Shown here: in pieces, positions 37,203 to 47,791 of the stretch | Numbering within the stretch: the stretch's first letter is position 1 | Layout of the letters: the number at the start of each line of letters is the position of its first letter | Source: Lingula anatina | Taxonomy: Eukaryota > Brachiopoda > Lingulata > Lingulida > Lingulidae | NCBI RefSeq assembly: GCF_001039355.2 | Contig: NW_019775865.1 | Span: 1 to 62,000, forward strand | Length of the DNA: 62,000 nucleotides | Direction of reading: 5' to 3' | Made by a program: the position numbers and the translations under genes | The notes under the pieces: generated by a model | What the model saw: only the letters and a program-made list of their open reading frames with translations | Told to the model about the DNA's origin: nothing | Database searches by the model: none

Positions 37203-40201
37203 TCAAGCTCAATAAAATGCTATCAACCAGAGTTCTCAAAATATGCAATAAAAAAATAATAAATAAATAAAAATAAATAAATAAATAAATGAATAAATAA
37301 AATAAAATAAAATAAAATTGCACAAAAACATAACTAAAAATGGTCCAATCAAACAGATTTTTTAATTCACCTGTATTTTCCTAACAATGATCACTCCTGT
37401 GATTTTCTAGACAAAAGGCCTATTGGTTTTCCTTGAAATGTGTTATCAATGTTGCATAGATGCTGACAAAAGAGAAAATCTAGGGGCAACACTGGGCTTA
37501 TCTCTGCTAGTTTTGAAGATATGAGGGGCAAGAAAACATGCAAAGTGCAGTTCATGGTGAAAAACTACTAGCAGGTCAAAGGTCAATTTCAAGGTCACAG
37601 TATATGACTTCCTATTCAAGTTCAACAGTAACCATGTGCATTTCTTTGCCAATTTTGCAGATATAAGGAACAGAAAATTTGAATTGTTCAGTTCATGGTG
37701 AAAAGTAGGTCAAAGGTCAATTTCAAGGTCACAGTGAGATTGCCAGTATATGACTTCTTATTCAAGTTCAATAGTAACAATGGGCATGTCTCTGCTAATT
37801 TTGGAGTAATTCACATTTTGTTTTCACCACTGAATATTGCGATGTTGTACTTTTTATATAGCGCAACGCCTAAACCATATCAAAAACAAAAAAACTGACA
37901 ACACCTCCAGTATTGCACTTGACAAGTTCTACAAATTGCAAAAAACAAAAGGTCTCTAGCATCTACGGTTCCAGAATTAGAGATAGTTATCAGTTTTGGA
38001 ATCTAATGGCTGCTTCTCCCATGCAAAAAGCATCGATTGACCCCAAGCTCCCAAAGATGGAAGGAGTCCCTGATTGTAACCCCTCACTATAATAATGAGA
38101 GCTTAGGTCTGTGTAGTTTCTGAAAATTGGTACAAACAAATATTTTTTTTGCAGAAAATTCCCATTTTTAGAAAATTGTGTCCCGTTTGACCTTGAAATA
38201 AAGGTCGAAAGTCAAATCCAAGGGCATATATGGAATCTCCACATATGACTTTCGGTCAGACTTCTGTAGTAATTTTCCCATAATACCTTCAGTTTAAGAG
38301 AAATAAAAATAGCATTGAATTTTCAAAAATTTTGACAAGGGTGCATTTCAACGAGTGTCACGCCCAGGTCAATGCATCGACTGAGACATAAATACCAGGG
38401 GGTTCAAGTTGAGATTATATGTGACCTAAATCCAAGAGATGGGGACACAGGTCCTTGCGGTCTAGGAGGAGAAGAAGGGGTAACGGTAAATTGTATCCGA
38501 CAACACCCTGCGGAGCCAATGAAGCCGGCGGAGCTGTACGAGACAGGTCGGGACTAAAACCATGAGTACTGCCAGTGTACACCCTGGTGGTACTAATAAT
38601 ACATTGTTAGCACCAATGGCTACAGCCTAGGTCAAATCCTTTTCAATGACCACAGTCACAGATCATTAAGCTCTCCTGATATTCATATATTCAGTAGATA
38701 TAGGTCAGCATTCTATTTCACGTATAGCTACTTTTGTAATTTTCATTGCAAGTTAGACTGGGTTCCCATACCTAGATCGATCTAACAGGATCCACAGTTA
38801 GTATGATAGGGTCTGGGAACAGTCCCTTACACTCAGCAGCATTCTGTGTACTATAATAAGACAAAGAGGCCACCTGTGTGAAAATATTTTAAATGAATTA
38901 AGATCCTCCTCCACAACCCATTAGGAAAAGTAAATACTGCTGTAAGAGGAAATATTAGAAACACATTAGTCATCTACTTAAAAGTTGTGGGCACTTCAAT
39001 GGGTTGTACCAATAATAAGTTGTAATTCTTGATAACAGAAGGATTCCACAGATATTGTGATGAGATAAATATGCTGACCTTCTACACTTTCTTGCAAGCA
39101 ACTGGAAGAAACAAAGTCAATTTAAGTAATGGGTACAAAATTGCTCTGCTGTGTTTGGGGTGGTTATGTCCATCTTCTTACGCTTAGCAATAAAAATTTC
39201 CATGATCTCATTCAGAAGTTATATAACTTCCAATGTTTTTTTAAAGTTGCCTAGATAACATTTTAGAAATTTTACAACATACTTTGTAAAAGACTACTAA
39301 TAATTCCTTGAAAAAAATCTTATTCCTCAGCAACCTCATGCTTTTGAAGCACTGTCAAGTATGAAAACACTGATAGTGCCCTGTTAGGATTCCCCATCAT
39401 TAAATTATTGTTTCAGTACTCAGAGCCACAGCAGTTCCTGCTGAATATTCCCAGGCTATCCAATCTCCTGGATTTATACTAATCAAGAAATAAGGGTTAT
39501 AAGGGATGGTGGTGGACTAATCAATCAATGGGATTCCTTTTCTCTTCCTGCCACAATTTAACTGCCTAAAGATCAATTGAACACACTGGGAGAGTTAAAT
39601 TTTCAGAAATGCAATAGTGTTGTTGCCAGGAGACTGCTGTAGAAATACCCTGTATTGATATTCAACAACAACAGTATCAGCATAATATAACACAACTTTT
39701 GTAATCTCCCAAAATGGAGGAGAGAGACAATTAACTGGTACATAGACTGAAAATGTTCATTTAATAGCACATTATATCAAACAGTGTTTCTGGAATAGCT
39801 GTACTTACCCTATTGGCTACAGAAGCATAAATGAAATGAAAATTGTCATTTCAAACACAAAAACATAAGTGCATAAACTTAATGAGGGACCTTTTTTTGG
39901 TTGCCATGATTATTGGGATATAATGTTGGTGTCTCAAAATGTATGCATGTGCAACAATGGTCATAGTAATACTTACCCATATTTGTAATTTCACACGTTT
40001 GTCTTGACGAAATACTGTTTTAACTTTGAAATCTATTCCCACTGTGCTGACAAATGCTGATGTGAAGGAATCATCTGCGTATCTAAAGAGAAACGAGGTC
40101 TTGCCTACACTGCTATTGCCAATGATCAGAAGCTTGAACATATAGTCGAAATTCTGGTCTGCTGCATCTTTCTGCCATTTTGAATCATTTGCAGACGCCA
40201 T
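23670..40201 (-). CDS. Rab3: Rab3 small GTPase, 219 aa per isoform
   Basis: Minus-strand exons: 39977-40201, 30897-31015 (or its duplicate 26294-26412), one of three exon-3 versions (25863-25987, 25330-25454 or 25062-25186), and 23670-23860. Any one choice gives 660 nt. Rab3 is the synaptic-vesicle Rab that controls docking and release through RIM and rabphilin. Seen: P-loop GNSSVGKT at 28-35, switch I STVGIDF at 52-58, [20 protein letters not shown] from 76, NKCD at 134-137, ETSAKEN at 162-168, and a C-terminal CQC for double geranylgeranylation. The N-terminal [20 protein letters not shown] is characteristic of Rab3. Length matches vertebrate Rab3A (220). The ATG is the first base of its exon, so a separate 5' UTR exon must lie upstream. 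GT92 lies antisense in intron 1. Confidence 0.96.
25062..25186 (-). other. Rab3: Rab3 alternative exon 3c (canonical version)
   Basis: 125 nt with acceptor AATCTAG and donor GTAGGT. It encodes [22 protein letters not shown] and [18 protein letters not shown], closest to vertebrate Rab3. Only 143 bases separate it from 3b. Confidence 0.9.
25330..25454 (-). other. Rab3: Rab3 alternative exon 3b
   Basis: 125 nt with acceptor CATTCCAG and donor GTATGG. It encodes [18 protein letters not shown], then NKSD in place of [22 protein letters not shown]. The guanine-specificity residues N, K and D are intact. About 8 differences from 3c. Open throughout, with consensus splice sites. Confidence 0.88.
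25863..25987 (-). other. Rab3: Rab3 alternative exon 3a (divergent version)
   Basis: 125 nt, acceptor ACACAG and donor GTAGGA. It completes Trp115 and encodes residues 116-156 beginning [18 protein letters not shown], with NKCD kept. It has about 14 differences from version 3c, clustered in the alpha3/beta5 loop (HAWPNTS instead of YSWDNAQ) and in the segment after NKCD ([11 protein letters not shown]). Same length and phase as 3b and 3c, so it must be used exclusively of them: including two would shift the frame. Confidence 0.88.
26038..26063. repeat. Dispersed repeat R, start, ends at an N gap
   Basis: AGAGGATCAGAGAGGCGATA is shared with 30541 onward and, more loosely, with about 37092. 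It is cut by the single N at 26064. Confidence 0.8.
26064..26064. other. Single-N assembly gap
   Basis: One ambiguous base at the left edge of the first copy of the repeated block, within repeat R. Probably a contig join. Confidence 0.9.
26294..26412 (-). other. Rab3: Second copy of Rab3 exon 2
   Basis: 119 nt identical in protein to 30897-31015 (starts [10 protein letters not shown], ends [10 protein letters not shown] plus two bases of Trp), with good splice sites. It lies in the first copy of a repeated block. As 119 is not a multiple of three, splicing in both copies would break the frame. It is probably a duplication or assembly artefact rather than an extra exon. Confidence 0.85.
26538..26568. 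repeat. (CAT)n microsatellite
   Basis: Trinucleotide run in block copy 1, absent from copy 2. Confidence 0.9.
28489..28982 (+). pseudogene. Extra copy of GT92 exon 1 with no adjoining second exon
   Basis: Open from the ATG at 28489 to donor GTAAGT at 28983, 165 codons including the intron read-through. It differs from 33503-33996 at only a few residues (D/G, V/A, E/D). It encodes the cytosolic tail, the membrane anchor and the start of the stem. No copy of the catalytic exon lies between it and the next exon-1 copy. It could be an alternative first exon spliced to 35563, an orphan, or an assembly duplicate. It has no disabling change. Confidence 0.6.
29697..29915. mobile_element. Palindromic MITE, copy in block 1
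   Basis: 219 bp with perfect 17-bp terminal inverted repeats (TAAGACTGCATTCCCAC and its complement), followed inward by TTTAGATCRATC and an overall foldback structure. Same family as 34715-34935, 36629-36822, 38753-38828 and the element split at 54.0/57.6 kb. No coding capacity. Confidence 0.85.
30060..30265. repeat. Tandem duplication of about 105 bp in block copy 1
   Basis: TTAATTTAGTCACTGAACAC followed by ...CCCAAAAGAATGTATGTAAG occurs twice in a row here but once at 35080-35185 in copy 2. Confidence 0.88.
30537..30665. repeat. Dispersed repeat R, longer copy ending at an N gap
   Basis: It begins CTAGAGGATCAGAGAGGCGA and continues GCCTCCGAATATTGTACCAC. The same words recur at 37090-37160. 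It is interrupted by the N at 30666. Confidence 0.8.
30666..30666. other. Single-N assembly gap
   Basis: One ambiguous base exactly at the left edge of block copy 2. Confidence 0.9.
31049..31650. mobile_element. Insert of about 600 bp present only in block copy 2
   Basis: The two block copies diverge after ATCAGGATAA and rejoin near AACATAA..AATCAAAGTTA. The insert has a perfect 26-bp inverted repeat (31130-31155 and 31173-31198, core CTGGCAGCGCGAGCCAG), a run of GACCTTGACCTTGACCT, and ends near CCCCTATGGGGAATCC. It has no coding frame of note. It is probably one or more nested non-autonomous elements. Confidence 0.65.
33503..36577 (+). CDS. GT92 family glycosyltransferase (DUF23), 502 aa, antisense inside Rab3 intron 1
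   Basis: Exons 33503-33996 and 35563-36577 join in phase 2 to 503 codons. Type II topology: a basic tail ([10 protein letters not shown]), a membrane anchor at about residues 10-27 ([15 protein letters not shown]), an S/N-rich stem and a luminal catalytic domain. GT92 features: [18 protein letters not shown], a helix before [20 protein letters not shown] (the DxD-like metal/sugar site), [10 protein letters not shown], and HHYRNW near the end. Known GT92 enzymes (C. elegans GALT-1, vertebrate and plant relatives) transfer galactose in the Golgi. Several N-x-S/T sites are present. Ends EFIQ. Substrate unknown. It is transcribed opposite to its host gene. Confidence 0.87.
34715..34935. mobile_element. 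Palindromic MITE, copy in block 2
   Basis: Same element and position as 29697-29915, so it was inserted before the block was duplicated or is shared by both haplotypes. Confidence 0.85.
36629..36822. mobile_element. Palindromic MITE in the GT92 3' UTR
   Basis: Ends ATTCCCAG..TTTAGATCGATC and GATCGATCTAAA..GGGAAT. The paralogous sequence at about 48203 lacks it (AAAAAACAGTAAGCTTGAAG), giving an empty site. Confidence 0.85.
37090..37160. repeat. Dispersed repeat R, third copy
   Basis: Shares CATCAGAGAGG, ATACCGCCTCCG, ATATTGTACCACCAGCTGG and GCATTC with 30541-30615. It is followed by a long A run. Confidence 0.75.
37164..37316. repeat. Poly(A) run and (AAAT)n low-complexity sequence
   Basis: About 35 A residues (37165-37199), a short unique piece, then AAATAAATA repeats. 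The A run directly after repeat R may be a retroposon tail. Confidence 0.85.
37470..37810. repeat. Diverged tandem repeat carrying DR1-type AGGTCA pairs
   Basis: Units of about 140 bp share CAGTTCATGGTGAAAA, CAGTATATGACTT and TATTCAAGTTCAA. Two units contain AGGTCAAAGGTCA (37573-37585 and 37707-37719), a perfect DR1 nuclear-receptor site, followed by TCAAGGTCA (37589-37597 and 37723-37731). Confidence 0.8.
38341..38600. other. GC-richer island of unknown nature in Rab3 intron 1
   Basis: Base composition shifts clearly toward G+C compared with its surroundings. The open frame 38372-38557 has no recognised domain or splice context. It may be a fragment of a repeat. Confidence 0.35.
38753..38828. 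mobile_element. Short internally deleted copy of the palindromic MITE
   Basis: TTAGACTGGGTTCCCATACC with TAGATCGATCTAAC on the left and GTCTGGGAACAGTCCC on the right match the MITE termini. The middle is missing. Confidence 0.6.
38829..39976 (-). other. Rab3 intron 1, no further feature seen
   Basis: AT-rich intron with no credible exon on either strand. Confidence 0.6.
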
Positions 40202-41465
40202 CTAGAAGGATAAAAAGCATATCTTAAAATAAAACATTCACCTTTTTTTTCTCAATGAAAATAAATATTGGTGGCAACAATGGGAATCATCAAAGATAGC
40301 CCAATCTTAATTCTGCAGGATTTGGAGGAGAGTGGGGACAGTGAAAAATGGAGTGAATGCCATGCAACAATGTGTGAAGGCAATAGAATTTATCTATGGA
40401 TGTTTTTCTAGTTGGTTTTCCTTTAAGTTATGGCAAAATTAGGCTTTTGCAGAACAGAATGTGTTCACCATATATTTGCAAGTTACTTCTGTATTGCTTT
40501 CTGTTTTTAAGACAACATTCTCAGCAAACATTTTCTTGTTTGTTATGGTGTCACACAGTCCCAATAGCCCGTTTGTTTTATTATTATTTTACCATCTATT
40601 TATCTATTTTTTTGCTATTTTGGATGGTTTCCATTACAATCAATCACAGGCACCAAGGTAATGTTAAATATGACTTTTTGTCTTCACTATAATGCTGACA
40701 ACCCTTCTTGTATTTTTGCCCTTCCATCTGATATACTCAGGTATATTTGTGTAGTAAGTTAAATGGCATCTTTCCTTCTTTTGCACTTCACTCAGCTGCT
40801 AAAAGCATGACCAAACCACAAAAACACAGTTTGAGTAAAATTCTTTGTTCATCTTTCCCATGGCATTAGTATCATAAGACCAAGAACTTTCCAAACTTTC
40901 CCAGTAATAGTGAACTTTTTACCATGATAACTGCTCCAGCCATGCCTCTGCCACCTGCTGTACTCCTACTATGCAATGGATGACTTCCAGTTTAAGCCAT
41001 ATCAATGGTATACTTGATATATATAAAATATCAAGAACTAGGGCATACAAATTGTATTCAATGATACTTAATGGGAGGGTTCACCAACCTATATTACCCT
41101 TAGGATGGTGTGTTGATGGACACATTACATTATTTATGATATCATGCAAACTGAAATATAAATTGGACATTCATATGTTTCTCCTGTATATTATTAATTG
41201 TTAAATAAATAGACTTAAAGCATGAATTTACTATTTTGATAATAAAAGCAGTAAGTTGTTGTCCAAATATTAAATCATATATGAAAGAGAGTAGGGAATA
41301 CCTTTTGCGTTCTGCGTGATTGGCCTTTTTTTTCGAGCATGATTGTTATTTGAGCCAAATATTCTGCTTGAAACGTGATTCAGGAATTCTTGGTGATTGA
41401 CCTGAATATATCTTCGTGATTGGTGGTTAAGGGGGGTATTCACTACCCTCATGAAACAATGGTAT

Positions 41466-41763
41466 TGTTGTAAAATGTAAAACGTGAATATACTGGAGTA
41501 TTACTTCAGTAATAGCACAGCTGTGTTTCATGCAGCTGGCTTCATGGCAAGATATTAATATAAGTTACAGACAAAATACCTAACATTTCTAGCCACCTAA
41601 TATATCAAAGTGNCTTGTTGTAAAATGTAAAATGTGAATATACTGGAGTATTACTTCAGTAATAGCACAGCTGTGTTTCATGCAGCTGGCTTCATGGCAA
41701 GATATTAATATAAGTTACAGACAAAATACCTAACATTTCTAGCCACCTAATATATCAAAGTGA
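41466..41763. repeat. Direct duplication of about 147 bp on both sides of an N
   Basis: 41466-41612 and 41616-41763 are the same sequence apart from one C/T change, with the N at 41613 between them. This is the usual look of two contig ends that overlap but were not merged. Confidence 0.92.
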
Positions 41764-44626
41764 AAAATACTTAAACCAGAACAATACATTAAGTCTTTTT
41801 TAAACCTAGATAAGACATATCTTAAATAGTTACAGCAAATTCATTTGCATTCAAGCGGTACTTGGGAATAGACACAGGATATATCTAAGCATTATTTCAC
41901 ATTCCATATAGAGAGTGCTTTACATATTGTTATGTATTCAATCTGAAACCAGTAGACCTCCATTGCTGATATAATACTATTAGAAAGACACACAAGAGGT
42001 TTTGCAAAATTAGCTTACTGCAAGTGGAAATATCCTGTTGTAAAATTATAAAATACAAATATTATATAATTTATCATGTACTTGTGCATTTCATCTGCAC
42101 TCATCACCATATGTTATCACAATGTACCCAAGAGGCATATGATACATTTACTTTAACAAAAGAATCTACACACAGTTATATAGTATAAATACCATGCTAG
42201 AGATAGCAGGCATTGCCTTTCTGTGAGATCAGGTATGACTATATTTTTATATATAAAGCTGCATGACTGGTTTAATTTGATGAATCACTTTAATTTCATC
42301 ATTCCACTTGTGCATTATGTTCAGCAAGTTCACTTTGTTTAATATCCCATGGGAAGAACTACATTGATTTCATGGTCTCTGTTTCCTCTCTCTTTGAAAC
42401 TCCCTTTAAGATACAAAGATGATGACTTTGCACTCATCTCAGTCTTCGCCTTCGTCCCCTCAAACCCATACCCACCAACCAATCAAGTACGAAAATTATG
42501 TACATTTTACAAACTTTCAGTGCTTCTACGGATATCAAGAATATCAATACTAAACGAATTATTATGAATGTGATATATACATTTAAAATGTTACCTGTAC
42601 TTAACATGGCAAAAAACATAACATTTTTCAAATATGTTTGACAAAATTAGCCTCAATCTATAAATCCCCAACACAATTTCTAATTGTGACCTGTATATGC
42701 AATGCATGTCAATTATTCATAGAGGGATATATAGCAACATCATGGTTAGCTAGAGCTACATTTTAAAGACCCTCCTTCATTGATTCAATATATATTTGTT
42801 CTTGGCAGCATTGATCTTCATATCCTCATGATAAGTGTACATTTAACACCACACATAGATTTTCTTTGTGCTTTCAGCAAGGGGAACACATTCGCTACAC
42901 AACATACCATATGCCAGTTTTTGTGTATGAAATACTAATTATAAAATAATCCATACACCTTCTATCACACGGAACCATTGTAATCAATACAGCAGCTGTG
43001 CAATTACAAAGTCATATATTCCAGTAGTGGTCTACATGCAGTAAGAAACCTTAACAACAAACCTCAGGGGTAAAATTTCATGAAATTGACAAAGCAAGTC
43101 GTTTGATCCATATCAGTTACGCTTTCAAATGATCTTCTTATTCTAATGTAAAAGTAGAAAATGCTGAGAAAATAATAAACTTTTGAAGTGCTGACATTCG
43201 TCTTTTAATCATGCTAATATATTCAAAAATACCTACCTTGCCAACCAAACTACTATCTATACTTTGGGCTTTCCCAGATGACTTTAAAAAACCAAAAAAT
43301 TAACTTGTAATGTGTAAATTATGTCCTTCTGTGTTAGGTTTCCTGAGAGCTCCAAATGTGACTGCCTCCTGTATGGTCAAGTACACATGCAAGTATTAAG
43401 CAGTGATCAATAAACTTACCATGAATGTAGAATTTTGAAGCCAGTGGGAAAGGGAATGACGTCAATACTGATCCAGAAAACAAATGGGATGCTCCTACAC
43501 AAACGCATTCTAAAATTGCTATAGTAACCACACACATTCGATCCCATTTTTAGAACTTGGGTATTAAATGTTGCTGTACTCAGCATTAAATATAGTCTAA
43601 AATAAACAGTTCAACTTGGTAAAACTGATATTATGTATGGTTTTGCCTAAAGTGCTTTGATTGCTGTTAACTTCCTGCTAAAAAGACCCCTTTCTTCTAC
43701 TTCTAATGGTAATGGACAAACTATTACTGTAGTGTGCAAACTTAAAATTTAAATTAAATGCAGTATCTTTTTCATGCATTTAACTAACCTTATATTATAA
43801 CTCATACTTCTTTAGTACGAACTAAATGTACTTAAGTTTACAAGACTTCCAGTAATTGCTTTTTGGGTGGAAAATCAATAATATACATGTATAAGACTAT
43901 CAAACAACCAACATCAGTTCTCATACCTTTCGATAAAAGTCCTTAGTTGCTTGTGTCTCCATTTTAGTCTTAAATAGCACACATACTATCAGGCCACCAT
44001 GCATTTATTGCAAGCAATAAACACCAGCATCGTAGTAGTGTTCTGAAAAATCCTTCAATTAGTAACTGAGGAATCCAGTTCTCTTGCAATGCTGTTTTGA
44101 AGAAACTAGAAGCTTAACTGAGCTCATAGTTTAACTTTCACCAACCTGATGCATGTCAGTTACTGCATTTCAAGTAGCTCAGTGGTTGGTGAATGTGTAA
44201 GAATCTAAAGACTACAACTTTCCAACCAACATGTATGATTCATAAATATCTACAAATCAATAGAAAAACAGGTCAACGTAATTTGCATAAATAATTCAGA
44301 CCCTGTAAGTGACCACAAAAATAGGGTCATAGCACATTCACAGCTTTATCAAATTAACGAGAAAATAAACCATAACATTTTACCAGACATATACTTTGTA
44401 ACAACAAAAACATTCTGAATTCAAGTAATGTATGCTTTTTTTAGAAATAGAGAGACGCTGGTTCAAGGAGAATCTATTACCAAAGGAGAGGCTTTTCTAA
44501 TTTTTATTTAACCCTTTACAGTTGATCAAATTTGAGAAATGGAGAAAGGGTTTAGAATCAAGAGCAAATTTTGTTACAGTATAGACCTTTTCAGGCCCAA
44601 AAAAGCTGTTCTCCCCCCCCCAAAAC

Positions 44627-44902
<276 letters not shown>

Positions 44903-45130
44903 GCCTGACTATTGATCTATACATTACGGGTTTAAAATCTTTCCATTAGTTAATTATGGTAATAAACTGCACCAAGAACATGTAACTTCACATAATGGGG
45001 TCAAATTAATCATAATTTGGAGGCTATTGCTAATTCTGGCTTTTGTTCAATGTTCTGTTTGGAATATCTGATGGAATTCTACTCCATCTTAATGATATAA
45101 GATCATCAAAAAATAATCTGCACTGTTATG

Positions 45131-45398
45131 TATGGGGACATTCAGAATGAGAAGATCTGAGTGCTAATTGATCCACGGCCTTAATATGGCAGTCCTACAT
45201 GAAAGGAAGACTGCTTAATCCTGTAATGGTCTCCCCACCCTTTTCACACCTCCCCACGCGTCGTCCCTGCAGGGGCACAGTAGACCATCACAGAGAGACC
45301 ATTAGAGGATTAAGCGGTCTTCCTTTCATGTAAGTACACCATATTTAGGCCGTGGACCAATTAGCACTCGGATCTTCTCAATCTGAATGGCCCCTATA
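45131..45398. mobile_element. Foldback MITE with arms of about 115 bp
   Basis: The left arm (TATGGGGACATTCAGA, then GAGAAGATCTGAGTGCTAAT, CCACGGCC, ATGAAAGGAAGAC) is complemented by the right arm (GTCTTCCTTTCAT, GGCCGTGG, TCTGAATGGCCCCTATA) with mismatches. The centre has CCCACGCG..GTCCCTGCAGGG. No coding capacity. Confidence 0.85.
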
Positions 45399-46639
45399 TC
45401 TTACCAAACCAGATCAACAATACAGTATGAAAGCAATACTTAATCTACTTTTTTATATTTTGCAACATAACCTACTAGCAGAACAGCAAAAAGATTTTTT
45501 TTTCTTTCTGTCTCAAAACTTGTATGTCACTGATGTGTGTTTCAATATAGTACTTATATTTTAATCATAGGCTGGTTTGTCATGTGCCCTATGCTAATCA
45601 CCACAAAATTATGGTCTACAGGAATGTATTGGCAAAATCTACAATGCGACAACATTTTATTGACATTCTTACAGGCTGTGACATGTACTTATGAAAGCAT
45701 AATAATAATTATATAATTATCCTTATATATTCCCCCCCCCCAAAAAAAAAAAAAATCTGATGGGAAAAATGATAAGGCTATCAATTTGATCATTTGATGT
45801 TAATTAGCATCTCCTAATATAAAAAGGCCCATATTTTTAATATAAGACTTAAAAGCAGACCAAACTGCTGCCTCAATACTGGTTGTGATGTTTGACAATT
45901 ACACTACCTTTTAAATTTGCAGGTATTGACAAAGTATTTACATATTTAGCTCAAGGAAAATTTGGGATAAAAAGCCATTTAATAACAATAATAATGCACA
46001 ACAGCTAACTTTGTGCACTGCAATCCCAAAAGGCTGAAGTTAAGGCTTCTGATACATGTAGGTTGATCTTTTACTTCAAGGTCACCACTAGGAGCTTATA
46101 GGACACATGTGTATATTTAATTCCTTTACCTTTATGTAGTTACAACTTCTTACTTTTGAAATTGACATATTACAGTGAGTATGAGCATGAAAAGTTGTTC
46201 ACTTTTATAATCCTATCTGGCGTTTGAAAATGTTCTGAAATTCATGATATATATTTAAAAAAACTCCAGTGACATGCACTTTATGATATTTTGGTCTTTT
46301 GGCTAAAGATGGCAGTCCTACAATCCCTCCATAAGAAACCACTAGCAACTACAAAAGGTTGACTGACCACTGAAGACCACTGAAACCACAGATACAAGCT
46401 AAGAGATGCACATGGAAAAGGTTATGTGAGATATGTATATAGCTAGTACATGTACATTGTACTGTACCAGCCAGTACATGTAATACTCAAGCATCTCCAA
46501 TGTATTTCGTAGTTATTGTGTAGTTACATCAAATAAATTATAAATTATGAAAAATAATATCTATATGGAAAGTGGGATATACCTGTATCATCCCGTCTTG
46601 CCTCATGCTAGTCGTGTGTACTGCTACCACCTGTTTAAG

Positions 46640-46994
46640 ATGGAGTTGCCAAAAACAAACGGAAGCAAAAATGTGGAGCGGTGCGGTCTTATGATAATAT
46701 AACAGTTGATGCACTCTCTTGTGTCTAAATATTCCACAAGTATTTCCGATCACAATATATTTTATAACTCGACTTCTACATGAAACTAGCGAGATGACGG
46801 TCACGGCGACTCCGTTGATTTGATTGCAAATTACAGTCGATGCCGAATCGGCGAATGTACAAATCGCCTTGATGGGAAAAGCACATCATTTAAATGATTT
46901 TGATATTTTCTTCATTGTTCCTACGACACAAAAGATTACAAAGGACATGATGTATGCACGCATAAAAGTGAGATATTGCAAATATCATTCTTAC
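46640..46994 (-). other. Rab3: Candidate Rab3 5' non-coding exon(s)
   Basis: On the minus strand, strong donors follow AACGAAG|GTAAGA (exon end near 46995) and CTTAAACAG|GTGGTA (near 46635). The flanking sequence is less AT-rich and has CpG, as expected near a promoter. This is the first such area upstream of the Rab3 coding exon. Unproven. Confidence 0.25.
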
Positions 46995-47269
46995 CTTCGT
47001 TAACCTGTGCGCTCTATATTGATTTCACAGCAGATGATCAATAATGCGAAAAAATACCCGTATGTATAGTGGATGTGCTGCCTGCAATGTGTTAGGTGCC
47101 CCAAGATCTGCGCTTATTAGACCCTATGTGTTGTCCCCAAAGATATAATTAAAGGCTTATGTTTCAGACCAAATTTGAAATGAAGTAAGCCAAATTTAAG
47201 ATAAAAATGCCCTTTTTAAATAGATAAATTGTAAATTTTATTAATGTCTCTGCTTTTTTTTGGTATTCA

Positions 47270-47547
47270 TTTAGTTACATTGTGAGGAGAATGTTGACAG
47301 CATCAAAAATTATTGCAGGCTTTAAGTGAAATAATTTTTTGACTAACCTATATTGCAAGTTGATCGTCAACTTTGCATGGACACGCATATTTGCAAACCT
47401 TTTTATTAGCTGTTGCAGGTACTTTAACAGGTCAGAAACCCACATCTCCAATGTATTTTTCACACATTTCCTGCATATCACTTTTGTCCTCACCCAAACA
47501 CACAAATACAGTACCATACCTGCCAACATTCTTACAATCCAGCCCTA
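47270..47547. repeat. Direct repeat of about 275 bp, left copy
   Basis: GACAGCATCAAAAATTATT, then ...TTTGCAAAC..., GGTACTTTAACA and CATACCTGCCAACATTC match 48408-48675 with many substitutions. Confidence 0.8.
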
Positions 47548-47791
47548 TAGATTGGACTGGTAGCTTGAACCACACGTGTGTATCAATACGCACTTTGAAG
47601 TATCAGACGCAAAACCACTCTTGCCTAGTGCACAATGTGGAAGTAATGATTCTCAGTGGGGTTGGAAAGTAGTGCATCTCATCTCAAAATTTGTTCCGGG
47701 GTATGATACTGTGAAATGCATACTGACGCACATCTTGCAAACGGGCAGTGTGGTCCGATCTACCGGTGAATTTGGGATCATTCGGTGCCGC

